A stretch of DNA of 64,000 bases from Entonaema liquescens (lineage: Eukaryota; Ascomycota; Sordariomycetes; Xylariales; Xylariaceae). Made by a program: the position numbers and the translations under genes. Position 1 is the stretch's first letter; every line of letters begins with the position of its first letter. Positions 10,858 through 21,820 of this stretch are shown piece after piece. Where the stretch lies: the NCBI GenBank assembly GCA_902805475.1, contig CADCSX010000001.1, positions 2,914,001 through 2,978,000 on the forward strand, read 5' to 3'. Below the pieces are notes generated by a model. The model worked only from the letters and a program-made list of their open reading frames with translations, had not been told where the DNA came from and searched no databases.

Positions 10858-12770
10858 TTACGACTGTTGTCGTGTGGTACGCTTACTGACCTCAGCCTTG
10901 ACATTCTCAGCACCGGTTGCGACAGCCTCGGCCGTCTTGTCCTTAGCATCCTTGGCCTTCTCCTTGGCGTCCGCAGCAGCCTTCTTAACAGGCTCTGGTG
11001 CGCTGCCTCCAAGGAAGAGAACACTGACAATGGTACCGACAAGAGCAAGGATGGCAACAATGGCACCAGGAACTTCAGGTACGAACTTGATAGCCTGGAC
11101 AGGGTCGTTGGCAGCAATGGTAGTGAATAGGTCGAGCTTCTCCTTGATGTAGAGGACGGGGTCATCTAGGAACTTGAGATCCGAGGGAGACTTAGCCTCA
11201 TCCTTCTTGGGCTTCTCAGCCTCCTCAAGTGCCTTCTCGACGGGCGACTTCTTGAAGAAAGTCTCCTGAGCAAACTTCTCAGCATCAGCTTCGGAATGGC
11301 CAATGTAGATGTTGTCGAAGAGGATGTCGTTCTGCATGGTCCAGAGTTCGAAACCAACCTACGTCGGCAAATTAGTAATGCGTTCTATATAGCAAACGGG
11401 TTTAGCTTTACTTACAGCACCAATAGGCTCCAAGTTAGCAGGGTGCTTGTCCTCGAAGTAGTCGGGGTTCTTGATCTTGCGAGGAGCCCAGACACCCTTG
11501 TAAGCAGGGTTGTCGATGTACGGCGCAGTCCACTTGCCCTTGTAGTCGGGGTTCTTCTTCAAAGGCTTAGTCCAAGGACCACATCCAGAGACGTCGGCGC
11601 ACTTGGGGTTAGGAACAGTGGGGGGGATCCAGTCACCATCTTCCTCGTCATCCCAGTCCTCGGGCTTCTGAGCCTCAGGGTCAGGAACAGTCAGAGGCTC
11701 ATCCTCAAGCCAGTCTTCGGGTTTGGTGGCCTCCTCATCGACAATCTCGAAAGGAGCATCCTCGTCCCAGTCCTCAGGCTTCTTAGCATCAGGGTCGGGA
11801 ATACGGGCCTCATCAACCCAGTCATCGGGCTTCGTGTCATTTGGGTCGTCAATCTCCTTCTCGGGGTTAACAGAAGGGTTGAACTGGTCAAAGAGACTTC
11901 CATCTCGGACAATGTCACCACCACGTTTGACGGTGAAGGTGTTGTTGGGGCGGACGACCAAGGTGTAGAGCTCGGTAGTCTTCTGGATGGAAGCCGGAGG
12001 GGCAGCAGACAGGTGCTTCTCCTCGTACTCGCCAGTCTTGGGGTTCTTGTGGTTGAAGATGAAGTGGACCTTATTGGTCGCACCGCACTTGTCAGGACCG
12101 AACATGATAACGTACGGCGTAGTGTTGCTGAACTCATCCTGGTGGAGAGACTTGGTGTCTCGGAGGAGCTTCAGGTAAGCACCACCGCACTCGAGGCCCT
12201 CTGGAAACCGCAAAGTTAGAAAGTTGATGCTTGGAGGTTTATATTTGGATCAATGAACTTACTCTGGAGCTTGACCTCATATTGGACAACCAATTCCTTG
12301 CCCTTGGGGTCGATCTTCTTGGGGAACTTGGCGGAGATGGCGTGGTGAGCGGCAACATTCTTGACAACAAGACCCTTGTCACCTTCAATACCCTTATACT
12401 TGTAGGGCTCCTCGACAGCCCACTCGCCAACGTAGGCCCATTCCTCTTCCTGACCCTTGACCTCCTTCTTGGCGTGGGAAGGCTTCCATCGTGTCTCCCA
12501 GTCATCAGTGAACTGCTCGATGAAGGGAGCTTTAAGGGTGGTAGGCTGCAAGTTGAAATATTAGCTAAGTCCACGCACATACAGGAATAATAATGAAGCG
12601 ACCAATTGGACGAACGAGATAGCAATTAATTATGTGGTACAACTTACAGTAAAGGTTGGCACCTGTACGGAGACAGAGGTCGACGACTCGGTGTTTTCAA
12701 CCTTGGAGGCATCGTCGGCATAAGTGCCAGTGGCCAAAAGGGCCGCTGCGATAGCAGAGTTCAACTTCAT
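10858..12770 (-). CDS. Calnexin (ER lectin chaperone)
   Basis: Calnexin is the ER-membrane lectin that binds monoglucosylated N-glycans and helps folding and quality control. Exons are 12770-12648, 12545-12263, 12200-11416 and 11358-10858, giving 563 aa, normal for fungal calnexins. Visible parts in order: signal peptide (MKLNSAIAAALLATGTYA); globular lectin domain with LECGGAYLKLL and FGPDKCGATNKVHFIF; a P-domain of repeated KPEDWD-type units (four, about residues 260-330) followed by repeats of the GxWxxPxxxNPxYKGxW type; the returning lectin strand VGFELWTMQNDILFDNIYIGH; and one membrane helix at about residues 495-516. The cytosolic tail is Ala/Lys/Glu-rich and ends RTTRQQS. All introns have GTAAGT-type donors, and intron 3 has an ACTAAT branch site. 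Confidence 0.97.
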
Positions 12771-14145
12771 GGTGAAAAGCTGGCAATGCTAGCTCGGATT
12801 AACTTTGCTTGCTCTCTCTGGATCTCTTCTATTCTAGCACAGAGGTGCAGAGGTGCAGAGGTGGAGATGGATTGAGAGTGACGTTGAGAAAGAACTCCCA
12901 GAGCTCAACGAAGAAAGAAAAGATGGACTCAGGAAGAAGCAATTGCAAGAAGCTGTTCGTGAACTTTTAATTATTGGCAGCTTTTAATTATTGGAAGCGG
13001 ACCTTCCATGCAAACGTGGCCTAAAGACAGTACGTACCTTTTCGGCTGCTTTGTTCCGTGCTCTGATTGGCTAGACACTTCGGGATCGATAATATACTTG
13101 AGTACATCAGATTGCGGGGGATACTTATGGAATCTCTGGGAAACACCTTCTGTGACCATAGCTCTCTAACAAGGCTTTTTAAGTATGTACAGTGCCGAGA
13201 CAGTTAGCCTTCACAACTGATATGGCCTACGATACAAAGATAACTTTATTAGTTGAATAAAAGTTATACCATTTACATTTTTACATTCATCAACCACAAA
13301 ATACATTAGATGTGTATATAAGTTATTAGTCAATTTCTTTTAACAACTAATGTACAACTCCAATTGATTAAATTTCTAGTTTGTCCATAATGGGAAGAGC
13401 GGTGAAATCTGTCAACAAGATATCATTAAATGGTGCGACGTAGGACCATTGGCACATTATCAGGTTTGTGCTAGTAGTCTGCCATACCTTATTCACTACA
13501 TTGACCTATCGCTGGAGGTAAGATAGCACAAGCCCAGCAAACTTACTCGGCGAGTGGACTCAATGCTACATCCCTCTGTAACTAATAATTTCTATTCTCT
13601 TATAAAGCCGAGGTGCCAAAAGGCAGGTAACTAATCATTTCTTATTCAATTAGCTTCCGAGAAAGCACATGTCTAAAACAGTTGATACTACCTAACTTAA
13701 TGTAAACACAGCTATTAGAAATGTACAGATATACTACTACCACTTGATAGATACAAGTGTAGGTACCTTTTGCGCACTTAATCATTAGGTACATAGCTAT
13801 AGCGCTATTAAGCCCATACCTACGCTCCAAGCTTGCGTGATCTACCACTACCCTAGCAAGTGGGGAATAGAATTTAGGATTTGTGCCGTGATACTCGACT
13901 TTAGCCTCATCCAACTTTATTTGCTAATAAAGTAATAAAACCATATTCTTTTTCTCCGCCAATTTTTTAAGTACCGAACTTTATCGCACATTTGTCACAC
14001 ACACTACCTTCTCTCTCTCTTCGTCCGAGAGGCCAGCCTGGCCTAATCTTATTCATCTCCCGTTATAGCGCATTCCGGTATACCGGATCCCCCCCTTTTG
14101 AAGGAAAGTGGAAGAAAAGTAGGGGATAAAAAAAAAAAACTGAAA
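12771..14145. other. Divergent intergenic region
   Basis: Shared upstream region of calnexin (-) and the dehydratase (+). An AGGTGCAG direct repeat lies near 12842-12866. A TGACGT core at about 12881-12886 resembles part of an unfolded-protein-response element, but one hexamer is weak evidence. No gene was seen. Confidence 0.45.
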
Positions 14146-15116
14146 ATGAGTGACGACCATTACATAACTTCGGAAGATCCTGATCACCCGGCAAACCTCA
14201 TCCCTTCCTTATGCGCCAAGTTCTGGACCTTGGGTTGGGTTACAGGTACGGGAGGAGGATGTTCTATTCGTAACGAGTAAGACCTCACTCTTCACTTTTG
14301 CATTGGGGATGATTCAGTTCAGTTTGATGTGGTTTGATTTGGTGTGAATTTACTATTGGCGTTCACTTATTCCTATTCCCCATTGCGACAGTACAGAATA
14401 ATAGAAACATGTTGTTCTCATACCTCGGTGTTCCAGTGATCTAGTGTATATTGCACCTTCAGGCGTTCAGAAGGAGCTCATGAAGAACACTGATATCTAC
14501 GTGCTCGCGCTATCCAAGCAGACGGACCTCAAGAACCGCGTCTACCTGCGCTCCCCGCCGTGCGGTCGGCCCTCGCAATGCACACCGCTGTTCCTCGCGG
14601 CCTTCACCAGGCGGGGAGCCGGCTGCTGTATCCACACGCATTCGCACTGGGCCGTGCTCGTCACCCTGCTCCTCGAGGCTCAGGGCCCCGGCAAGGACAA
14701 GGTGTTCGAGATCAACAACATCGAGCAGATCAAGGGCTTCGGCAAGGGCTTCCAGAAACAGGGCAACTTGGGCTACCACGACACCCTGCGCATCCCCGTC
14801 ATCGAAAACACGGCCCACGAGGAAGATCTCACCGAGTTCTTGGAAGAGGCCATGGATCAGCACCCGGACACCTATGCGGTCCTGGTCCGGCGGCACGGCG
14901 TCTACGTCTGGGGCGATAATGTCCACAAGGCAAAGACCATGTGTGAAAGGTGGGTTTTTCCCCGCTCCATTGAAAAACCCCAATCGTCGATCAACTGACC
15001 CAGATATCAACCATCGCAGTCTCGATTATCTCTTCCAGCTAGCTGTGGAAATGAAGCAGTTGGGTATTCCATGGCTGAGCGACATCCCTGTAACAGTACC
15101 AACTGCGAAACGGTAA
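14146..15116 (+). CDS. MDE1: Methylthioribulose-1-phosphate dehydratase
   Basis: A class II aldolase-fold zinc enzyme that converts 5-methylthioribulose-1-phosphate to the 2,3-diketo compound in the cytosolic methionine salvage pathway. Exons are 14146-14276, 14437-14949 and 15020-15116, giving 246 aa. Diagnostic motifs: GWVTGTGGG near residue 33, the substrate-site block YIAPSGVQKE just after the first intron, the zinc-binding HTHSHW, and the downstream block LVRRHGVYVWGD. The end of exon 2 joins exon 3 as MCESLDYLFQLAVEMKQ. The first intron (160 nt) is longer than most in this window. No other methionine-salvage gene is adjacent. Confidence 0.93.
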
Positions 15117-15515
15117 AAGAGTCTTCAAGTAGGGTACTATTCAAAATTTAGACCAAGACATATTCACGTAAAACTAGGAGCATGGTAGACGAAGAAAAAG
15201 AGTAAATAGTGAATGGTCGTCAACTTCAGTTTCATATTCGCGTTCTATATAACGTGACTACATCTGCAATTAGTATTGACGTGCCCAATCAAAACAGTAT
15301 TAAAAGTATTTTCCGCTTTGATGCATCATCTACTCCTTTTTTCGCCTTTGGTATTTCAGAATCTCATCCAACACGTCTGGCAGTATTAATGATATACTTT
15401 GTGGTCGATCCCATTATTATCCATAGCCAGTTTCAAAAACATTTCTTTAGCTTAGTTATAGGTACAGACGGGGTTTGGTTTGGTTTGGTTAGGTTGAGTT
15501 GGATTCTCCCAACGC
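15117..15515. other. Intergenic between convergent genes
   Basis: AT-rich spacer ending in a GGTTTGGTTTGGTT-type repeat near 15475-15490. Nothing else was seen. Confidence 0.5.
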
Positions 15516-16343
15516 TTATAGGGCGAGGAAAGCAGCCAGGAAGGAGAAGAGCCCGACACCAGAGCCGATGGGGGTGAAGAGCATGTCAGCGCCGCCGGAA
15601 GAGGTGGATTCCGGAGCCGCGGACGAGGAGTCGGAAGAGTCAGTCTCGGCGGGAGCAACGGTGGTGGAGAACGAGGTCACGAAGGTCGAGCCATCGGAGG
15701 TGACGGTGGAGTGGACCTGGGTGACAGTAGGGGTGGCCTTGGTGGTGCCACTGCTGCCGCTGCCAGTGGTGGGGTTGGGAACACCAGTGGAAGTGTAGAA
15801 GTACTGAGCAATGCAGCCGTTTACGCAGTCGGCGTAGGCCTGGTTGTCGGCGGCGGAGCCCTTGCCCTGGGGGCATTCAGCTACACACTCGGTGGTCTGG
15901 TTGACGTTCTGGTTGTTGGGGCTGGGAACAGAAATGCAAGCAGCCTGGCAGTTGACGTCGCTGGCATCACCTATTCGTAGGACAGTTAGTAATTAGATCT
16001 TATCTACTCGTCTTTCTAAGTCTCTACTCACAAGCATTGATACACTCGAGGGTAGCGGACTGCGCAGAGCTCTGGGCAGGATCTATGCTGACGGTGGCAG
16101 AGGGCACAGAGCCGGTTGAGCCAGTGGCGCCGGTGGTAGCTGACTGGCCGGCGGACTCATCAGCAGAGCCGGTCGAGAGGATGGAAGAGACGACGGAGCC
16201 GACGGCGGAGGTGTCGATGGAAGCTTCACCAGTCGCAGAGGTCTCGGGGCCGTGGCGGTAGCAACGTCAGTGATAGTGTTGGTGTCGGATTGGGCGCTCG
16301 CGACAGCGGCGAGGAGGCCGGCGGCTACTACAGAGAAACGCAT
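15516..16343 (-). CDS. Secreted Cys-rich, Ser/Thr-rich protein, probably GPI-anchored
   Basis: Fungal cell-surface type protein of unknown role. The signal peptide (MRFSVVAAGLLAAVASA) is followed by a Ser/Thr/Ala-rich region, a cysteine block with pairs spaced Cx3C (ECINACDASDVNCQAAC, ECVAECP, DCVNGC), a second Ser/Thr-rich spacer and a hydrophobic C-terminal tail (VGLFSFLAAFLAL) typical of GPI signals. An intron lies at 16031-15971. Between the signal peptide and the Ser/Thr region the frame breaks: one extra base in the C4 run at 16246-16249 (on the minus strand) gives one continuous 255-aa protein. An alternative is an 86-nt intron (donor GTGAAG, branch CTGAT) that also restores phase but would remove coding-like sequence. 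The last exon starts at 15970. Confidence 0.75.
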
Positions 16344-19324
16344 CTTGAAGGGATAGTTATACAACTCGCGTGTAAAAATAATTAGGTATTATTAGGTGAT
16401 TATTTATACGGAGAAGAACAGAAGAGCGAACGTAGACGAAGCTATAAAGCTAGGTTAAATCTCTTGAAGAGGAGCGAGTGACGAAGTCTTTAAAGACACG
16501 ATCGGACGGGGGGCAAGGCAAGAGGTGAGAACCAAAACAAAAGAGAGAGTGGATGATCGACTATTTAATAGGGGAAATGAATGAGAGACTTGGTCTCTCC
16601 ATAGCGCCCCTGGGGAAGCCTGCTAGTAGCAGTTCTCTGGGATCGCCGCTGGATTCGACCAGGGCTGGGCAGGGCGCTGGACCACGAGAGCGAGCGAGCA
16701 AAGCAAAGCGCTAAGACGCCTCCATGCCTCCGTCATTGAGCTGTCCAATTTTTCGTGTCGGCCTCGCGCGTTACCATGCATGACCATTCAAAGCCAATCT
16801 AAGACTAGCATGACTTTGTCTGCCATGGTTGGTGGGCCGGGTTCCAAGCCGGGCCAGGGGTTTGCAGCTAAATTACAATTAAAATACGACCTTCTTTTCA
16901 TGCTACTTCACCAAAGAGTTGTCACAGCCTCGACGGAAATCCTGATTGAATCCCAGATCTTGATTCAGCTAAATGGGTATTCCATGACTGCATTGGTTTC
17001 TGTTGAAAGGCTAAGAGTTATAAGAGAAGAGAGCATGTACATATGAGACGGAGATGGTCGAGAATGGGTATAAGAAGCCGAGGTTTATTTACACAAGCAT
17101 CATCATCATCAACATGTGTAGAGGTTCCATATAGCCGTGTAGATACGTACACAATATACCGGATGTTTGTCTCCAAGATGATCAGGGGCGATCTGACCAT
17201 CCAATCGTTGTGTGGGGAAGAAAAAAGAAAGAAAACCAACGATTGACAGGTATCGGTCCAAATCCATCATATCGCTATGTGATGACTATTGATCTTTCGA
17301 GCACTTGATAATCTTATAGTTTCACCTGATAATTTTACTGATGTCGACGTGGTAGTGGCGAGAATATCTAGCATATTGGATCTCGACTTCATTTTACTGG
17401 CAAACAGCATCGGTTGCCCTGTTGTCATTTCCAGATTCCAGTCGTCTATTATCATGTTCATATTGTACATTCAAGTCCCATCACATATTGGCAAACATAA
17501 GAAATGTCTAGAATAGTTAGGCTTCGCCGTCGCTAGAGTAACCCAGTTGAATAAGGCTAAGGTCAAGTGACATTCATGTCTTAGTGTCTTGAATATTCTA
17601 TCGAATTTCCACAGTTTTCTACCGAGAGTTGTTCGACCCTCCCTCGCTGTCTGAGAAGAGGAAAAAATTGCAACAAACCCTGCAGGCATCACAACATCAC
17701 AGCGTCGGTTACCCACTTTCGCGTAGTGCATAGCGCACAATGCGGTGCTATTTAAAGCCATTTGTTCCGCAGCGCGCCCGTTCCAACAACAGCCTAGACC
17801 CGAGTGGGACAAAAGCCCATTCTTTGTCTCAGAGCTGTGAAGCCGATTTGTAGTGTAGCCTCTCTCAACGTCGGAGCAGAGACGGGGTGGCTGTGCTCGT
17901 CTGCTAGGTACCATTCAGATGCCCCTAACCCAGCAGAATACGAGATGCAGTACTTCCCGATGCTGCTGTTGCTGCTTTCTCCAAACCCAAAAGCTGACGT
18001 CGTCAAATGCCACTCACTACAATGTATGTACATCGCGTACAGTACAGTACCACAACGGGGGCCATGTGGCAAACACCTAGAAGGCTTTCTCTCGGTCCAC
18101 AAGCGTAGCGGTGAATTATGAAGCACAATTGGGCCCTTGTCCCAACGTCGGAAGCTTGTTGGTTGACTTACAGCATAGCTTAAAAGTCCTGGCCTTGTGA
18201 TCGTAAACGCGGTAAAAAGGTGGAAGTGAAAGATCTCGGCTACGAGCCAAGACTAACCCCAACCCGAAGAAGGTAGCGCCTTGGGTCATATTAGGTAATA
18301 AACCTTGATCTGACCTGATATGTGGAAATTAATATAATAACACTGTAGGAGCTTGTGTTACTTGGCTAGGAGCGCGCCTTACCATCTTCCATTAATAACT
18401 TACTCATTAGCCTACCTATTTAATTCTCCAACGTCTAATTTTTCCAATGTAAGCAAGCAATGATTCCTACAGTATGTCCATTTATCTCCAACAATCATGC
18501 TCGACAACGGCGTTGGAGTATAAGCAAAAGTTGTGTTACTTGAAATTAGTCCTTGGGATTTCTACCTACTATAAATGGCGATACTGTTATCCTCTCGATA
18601 TCATGATCAAATCCTAGCTTACATCCACTCAGCCACTATGTATTCTTTGTAATATATGTTTGTCGATTCGGTTGAGATTCAGTTTAGCGGCAGCCTCGTA
18701 TTTCCTAGGAATTTCGCCGCTCGCTTAAGAGAGTATACTCAAACCGGAGTAGTATAATCTTCATATACTACAACGAAGCTGCAGCTTCTAACGCGTATAG
18801 CAATTACGAATTCTTTTTAAGGAAATGATTAACATAGGCATAGAGAATCGATGCCTAGGTGCATCTTCCTAAGGGGTCACGGGTTCGCATCGGCTAAAGC
18901 AGTCAAGCAAGGCATACCTATCAACGTCACCGTTCCTAAACCCCCCGCAGCGATTCGTGCGATTTTCTACTCGAGTTGTGATACAACAGAATCACATCGG
19001 AAACAATCTAAGTGGGATGAGCCATTTTCATTTATCTGCGGTATTTACGCAAACTCGGACGCGAAATCAGTATCTGGCCGGCCTCGAAATACATCTCGAC
19101 TCTAGCAGCCCATGGCCGTCTCTTGTGAGTTATGAGAAGGTTTTCATTAGCTTAGAGATCCGAATGCATTCCCTCTAAATCCGTAAAGGAGAAAAAACAA
19201 GGGTACCGCCGGCGCGCAAGCTTCATCAATCATAAAGCAGTCTCCCAAATATCAGAATGGTGGCTGCATGGAGTAGGAAAGAGGTTCCAGTAAGATGCGA
19301 GCCAACCTCGTCGTGGAAGTCAAC
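16344..19324. other. Gene-free stretch, 3 kb
   Basis: No frame here has convincing protein composition. A 147-codon minus-strand frame at 17471-17914 and an 84-codon plus-strand frame at 18851-19105 were examined; neither shows domain motifs or plausible introns. No inverted repeats or RNA genes were recognised by eye. Confidence 0.45.
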
Positions 19325-20158
19325 TTATAGCGACTCCTCGATCTTCTTCAGGCATTCCGGGAACTCTTTCCAGTCGTACATGATGACCTTGGCGTTGCAC
19401 TGCTCGGTCAAGAGCTTAGCCATCTCCTCCATCTTTTCCTTGCCCTCTTCGATACCGTAGACTCCAACGTAGCCAATCAGAGGGATACCCGCACGCATGG
19501 CAGCGGTAGCACCGCTCTTGCTGTCCTCAACGGTAACGCACTCCTCATTCTTGACACCGAGCTGCTTGCAGGCGTAGTTGTAGATAGCAGGGTCAGGCTT
19601 GCTAGAGGAGGGTTCAGACTAGTAGCAGCGCTGTAGACATGCTCGTCAGGGAAGTAGTGGTCAATGCCGACCTTCTTCAAACTGGCAACGACGCGGGGCT
19701 TGGCTGAGGTGCTGACGACAGACATGGGGTACCCTGCCTGCTTGAGCGCCTCGAGCTGCTCAGGTGCGCCGGGGCAAGGCTGGCACTTCTCGCTCAGCTT
19801 TGCGGTCACGGCACCAAGCTCACGGTCGACATAGGCATCCACCTCCTCGGGTTTCATAGTGAAGCCATGCTTCTTCTGCAGGCCATTGAGCATGCCACGG
19901 AAGTTGTGGCCGACGAAGTCCTCTAGGAGCTGTTCGACAGTGTAGCGCTCAGATCGGCCCCACTTCTCCAAGACCTCGTTGGTCAAGTCGGTGCAAGCCT
20001 CAAAGGCTAGACGCTCCGACAGACAAAGCGTGTTGTCGCAGTCGAGGAGGACGTACTTGACCTATTAAATCGTAGCGTTAGATAATGCAAAAAGTATTTA
20101 AAAAGTAAAGTAATAATAAAATAGGGTAACCCAAACTTAAAACACTTACACGAGGCAT
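19325..20158 (-). CDS. HAD-superfamily phosphatase/hydrolase, frameshift at a C run
   Basis: A haloacid dehalogenase-like hydrolase; the substrate cannot be told from sequence. The first coding exon is 9 nt (20158-20150, MPR), then an intron, then 20061-19325. Motif I is LLDCDNTL with nucleophile Asp10 and Asp12; the cap domain follows; motif II is MSVVSTSAKPR. Near 19612 the frame changes: adding one C to the CCC run (19610-19612, minus strand) continues TSLNPSSSKPDPAIYNYACK into motif IV VEDSKSGATAAMRAG and the end at 19325. With that base the protein is 248 aa, normal for the family. As given, the frame would lose motif IV and run out at 19477, so a sequence error or a very recent mutation is likely. 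Confidence 0.85.
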
Positions 20159-20785
20159 GATGAATGATGTAAGGAGATGATGCAAGGATGGTCAATTGAG
20201 TCGTGCTTGATGGTTGGTCGACTTGCTTGGTCAAGTTGAGTTAGAGGCAGAAAGTGGTTGATGTTTTAGTAGGCGATGAAACTACTACGACGGTTCTGCG
20301 ATGGTTACGTAGTTTTCAAGATCACTGCGGGGAGCTTCCTTCTTACATTGCGGGGTTTTTCTACGAACCTGCACGACCACCATGGTACCTGCCTTACGTA
20401 TAACTAAAACCGCTAAGGTAGGAACTAACGGTCTTGAATTCAGTGCAGTTTCCCTGGTTAAACGGGCAACCGCGGGTTAAATGGCCAGTAGGACCGATGA
20501 GTAGCACCGACAGACCGATAGGAGGGAAGTTATCTTAGGTGTTACCGTCGTGAATCGTACGTTATACTTCTTTAGTGAATAATAGCTAGATTTTACATAT
20601 CAGGTGTCCACTTAGATGCCAACGTAAGGTACCACTTTTACCTACAGTACATTGTAGCTTACCTTCTTGGCAAAGGCTACCTAACTTTGTATGGTAACCC
20701 CATTGAATTGACCATTCAATTTAGACATCATCGCTGATTTCGCGAAAAAGCTACCTAATCACCATCTACCCGGACTCCCGAAAAT
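20159..20785. other. Divergent intergenic region
   Basis: Shared upstream region of the HAD gene (-) and EMC5 (+). No clear motif was seen. Confidence 0.45.
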
Positions 20786-21268
20786 ATGACTTGGATTTCC
20801 AAATTAGTAACGGCTTTCGGGCTGTTACTCCTAGCAGATTCGTAAGAGCACCCTCTTTTAATAACTAGTAGAACATCACAGCTTATAACAGCTTCCGTCT
20901 TTAGGTGTTACTCTGCCTATGAACATTCCGTTCTTCAAACGCACCGAGCCGCACCACTCTCTTCCTTGGCCGCGTCGCACAGTGGCGTGACAACTGCACT
21001 ACCGATCGATATAACTGTCGAAACCATTGTTGCGACCTTTATTGTCTGTCTAGGTATGGTATTGGGGACGTCCAACTTGCGACCTATCCAATGGCGTGTC
21101 TGGGCTGGGAAGATCGAGAGAGAAGGCGAGGCAGGATTTCTAAACAGTAACGGAGAGGTGGAAAAAGACTACGTTGGGAACCCCTTTCGATTATTGGAGA
21201 GCCGTCCAGGATTCGTTGATATTCGGAAGCAGAGGAAGGAGTTCGCTGAATGGGTCAAAAACAAATAA
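20786..21268 (+). CDS. EMC5: ER membrane protein complex subunit 5 (EMC5/MMGT)
   Basis: EMC5 is a small two-helix subunit of the ER membrane insertase complex, also annotated as membrane magnesium transporter (MMGT1) in animals. Exons are 20786-20841 and 20905-21268, giving 139 aa. The first exon encodes helix 1 (KLVTAFGLLLLADS), which continues after the intron as CYSAYEHSVLQ. The second helix, LPIDITVETIVATFIVCLGMVL, matches the family block LPIDIxxxxLLAF. A conserved-length tail with NPFRLLESRPGFVDIRKQRKEF follows. The intron has donor GTAAGA and acceptor TTTAG. MSH5 follows on the same strand after 550 bp. Confidence 0.88.
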
Positions 21269-21820
21269 ATGGTAAATGGAGCAACGGTATAGAGGATATC
21301 CGGAAACACCAGCATTAAGTCAGACTTCCTCTTATTACAACTTTATAAAGCGATTATATGCGAGATATACTCGAAGCCACCTCTTCTTAGATTCTACACT
21401 ATGCTTCCAAGCTCTCATATGAGGGACAGCAAAATAGAATTCCATTATCCCATACATATTAGGAACTACCGACCCGGTGGATCTAGTCAAGGAAGGAATG
21501 GATGGAAGCCAACTGAGAGCGCTATTACCTTCACTGTTCTTACCTAAGAGTTTCTTTGGAAATCGCGGGAAATATCTCCCGAGTGGAAGCAGCACCCTCC
21601 ATGTTCCTCCCAGGCAACTCAAGAGGTGATTGTTCCTTCCATAAAGAGGAAATATACTAAACTTGATGAAATTTTAGCTAAGAACCATCAGTCCATAGAA
21701 TCTGGCCAATATACACATACTATCCGTCTCTTGTCATCCCTTACAAAGTACCTAATAAAGTGCCTTTATAATATCACATAACTAGTTATAGGATCTTATT
21801 CTTTAGCTCAAAGGAGCGAT
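21269..21820. other. Intergenic between tandem genes
   Basis: Contains the 3' flank of EMC5 and the MSH5 promoter region. A 95-codon minus-strand frame at 21335-21622 was not recognised and is probably spurious. Confidence 0.45.

Noticed and set aside
11296..12219. 307-codon plus-strand frame opposite calnexin
   Set aside because: Mirror frame of a well-supported gene on the other strand; rich in Leu/Val as expected from antisense of acidic repeats.
12875..12895. Unfolded-protein-response element upstream of calnexin
   Set aside because: Only a TGACGT core is present, which is too little to claim a functional site.
17471..17914. 147-codon minus-strand open frame
   Set aside because: No start context, domain, introns or protein-like composition; overlaps other equally random frames.
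18855..18910. Possible tRNA (GGGTTCGCATC resembles a T-arm)
   Set aside because: The T-stem does not pair and no matching acceptor or anticodon arm could be folded.
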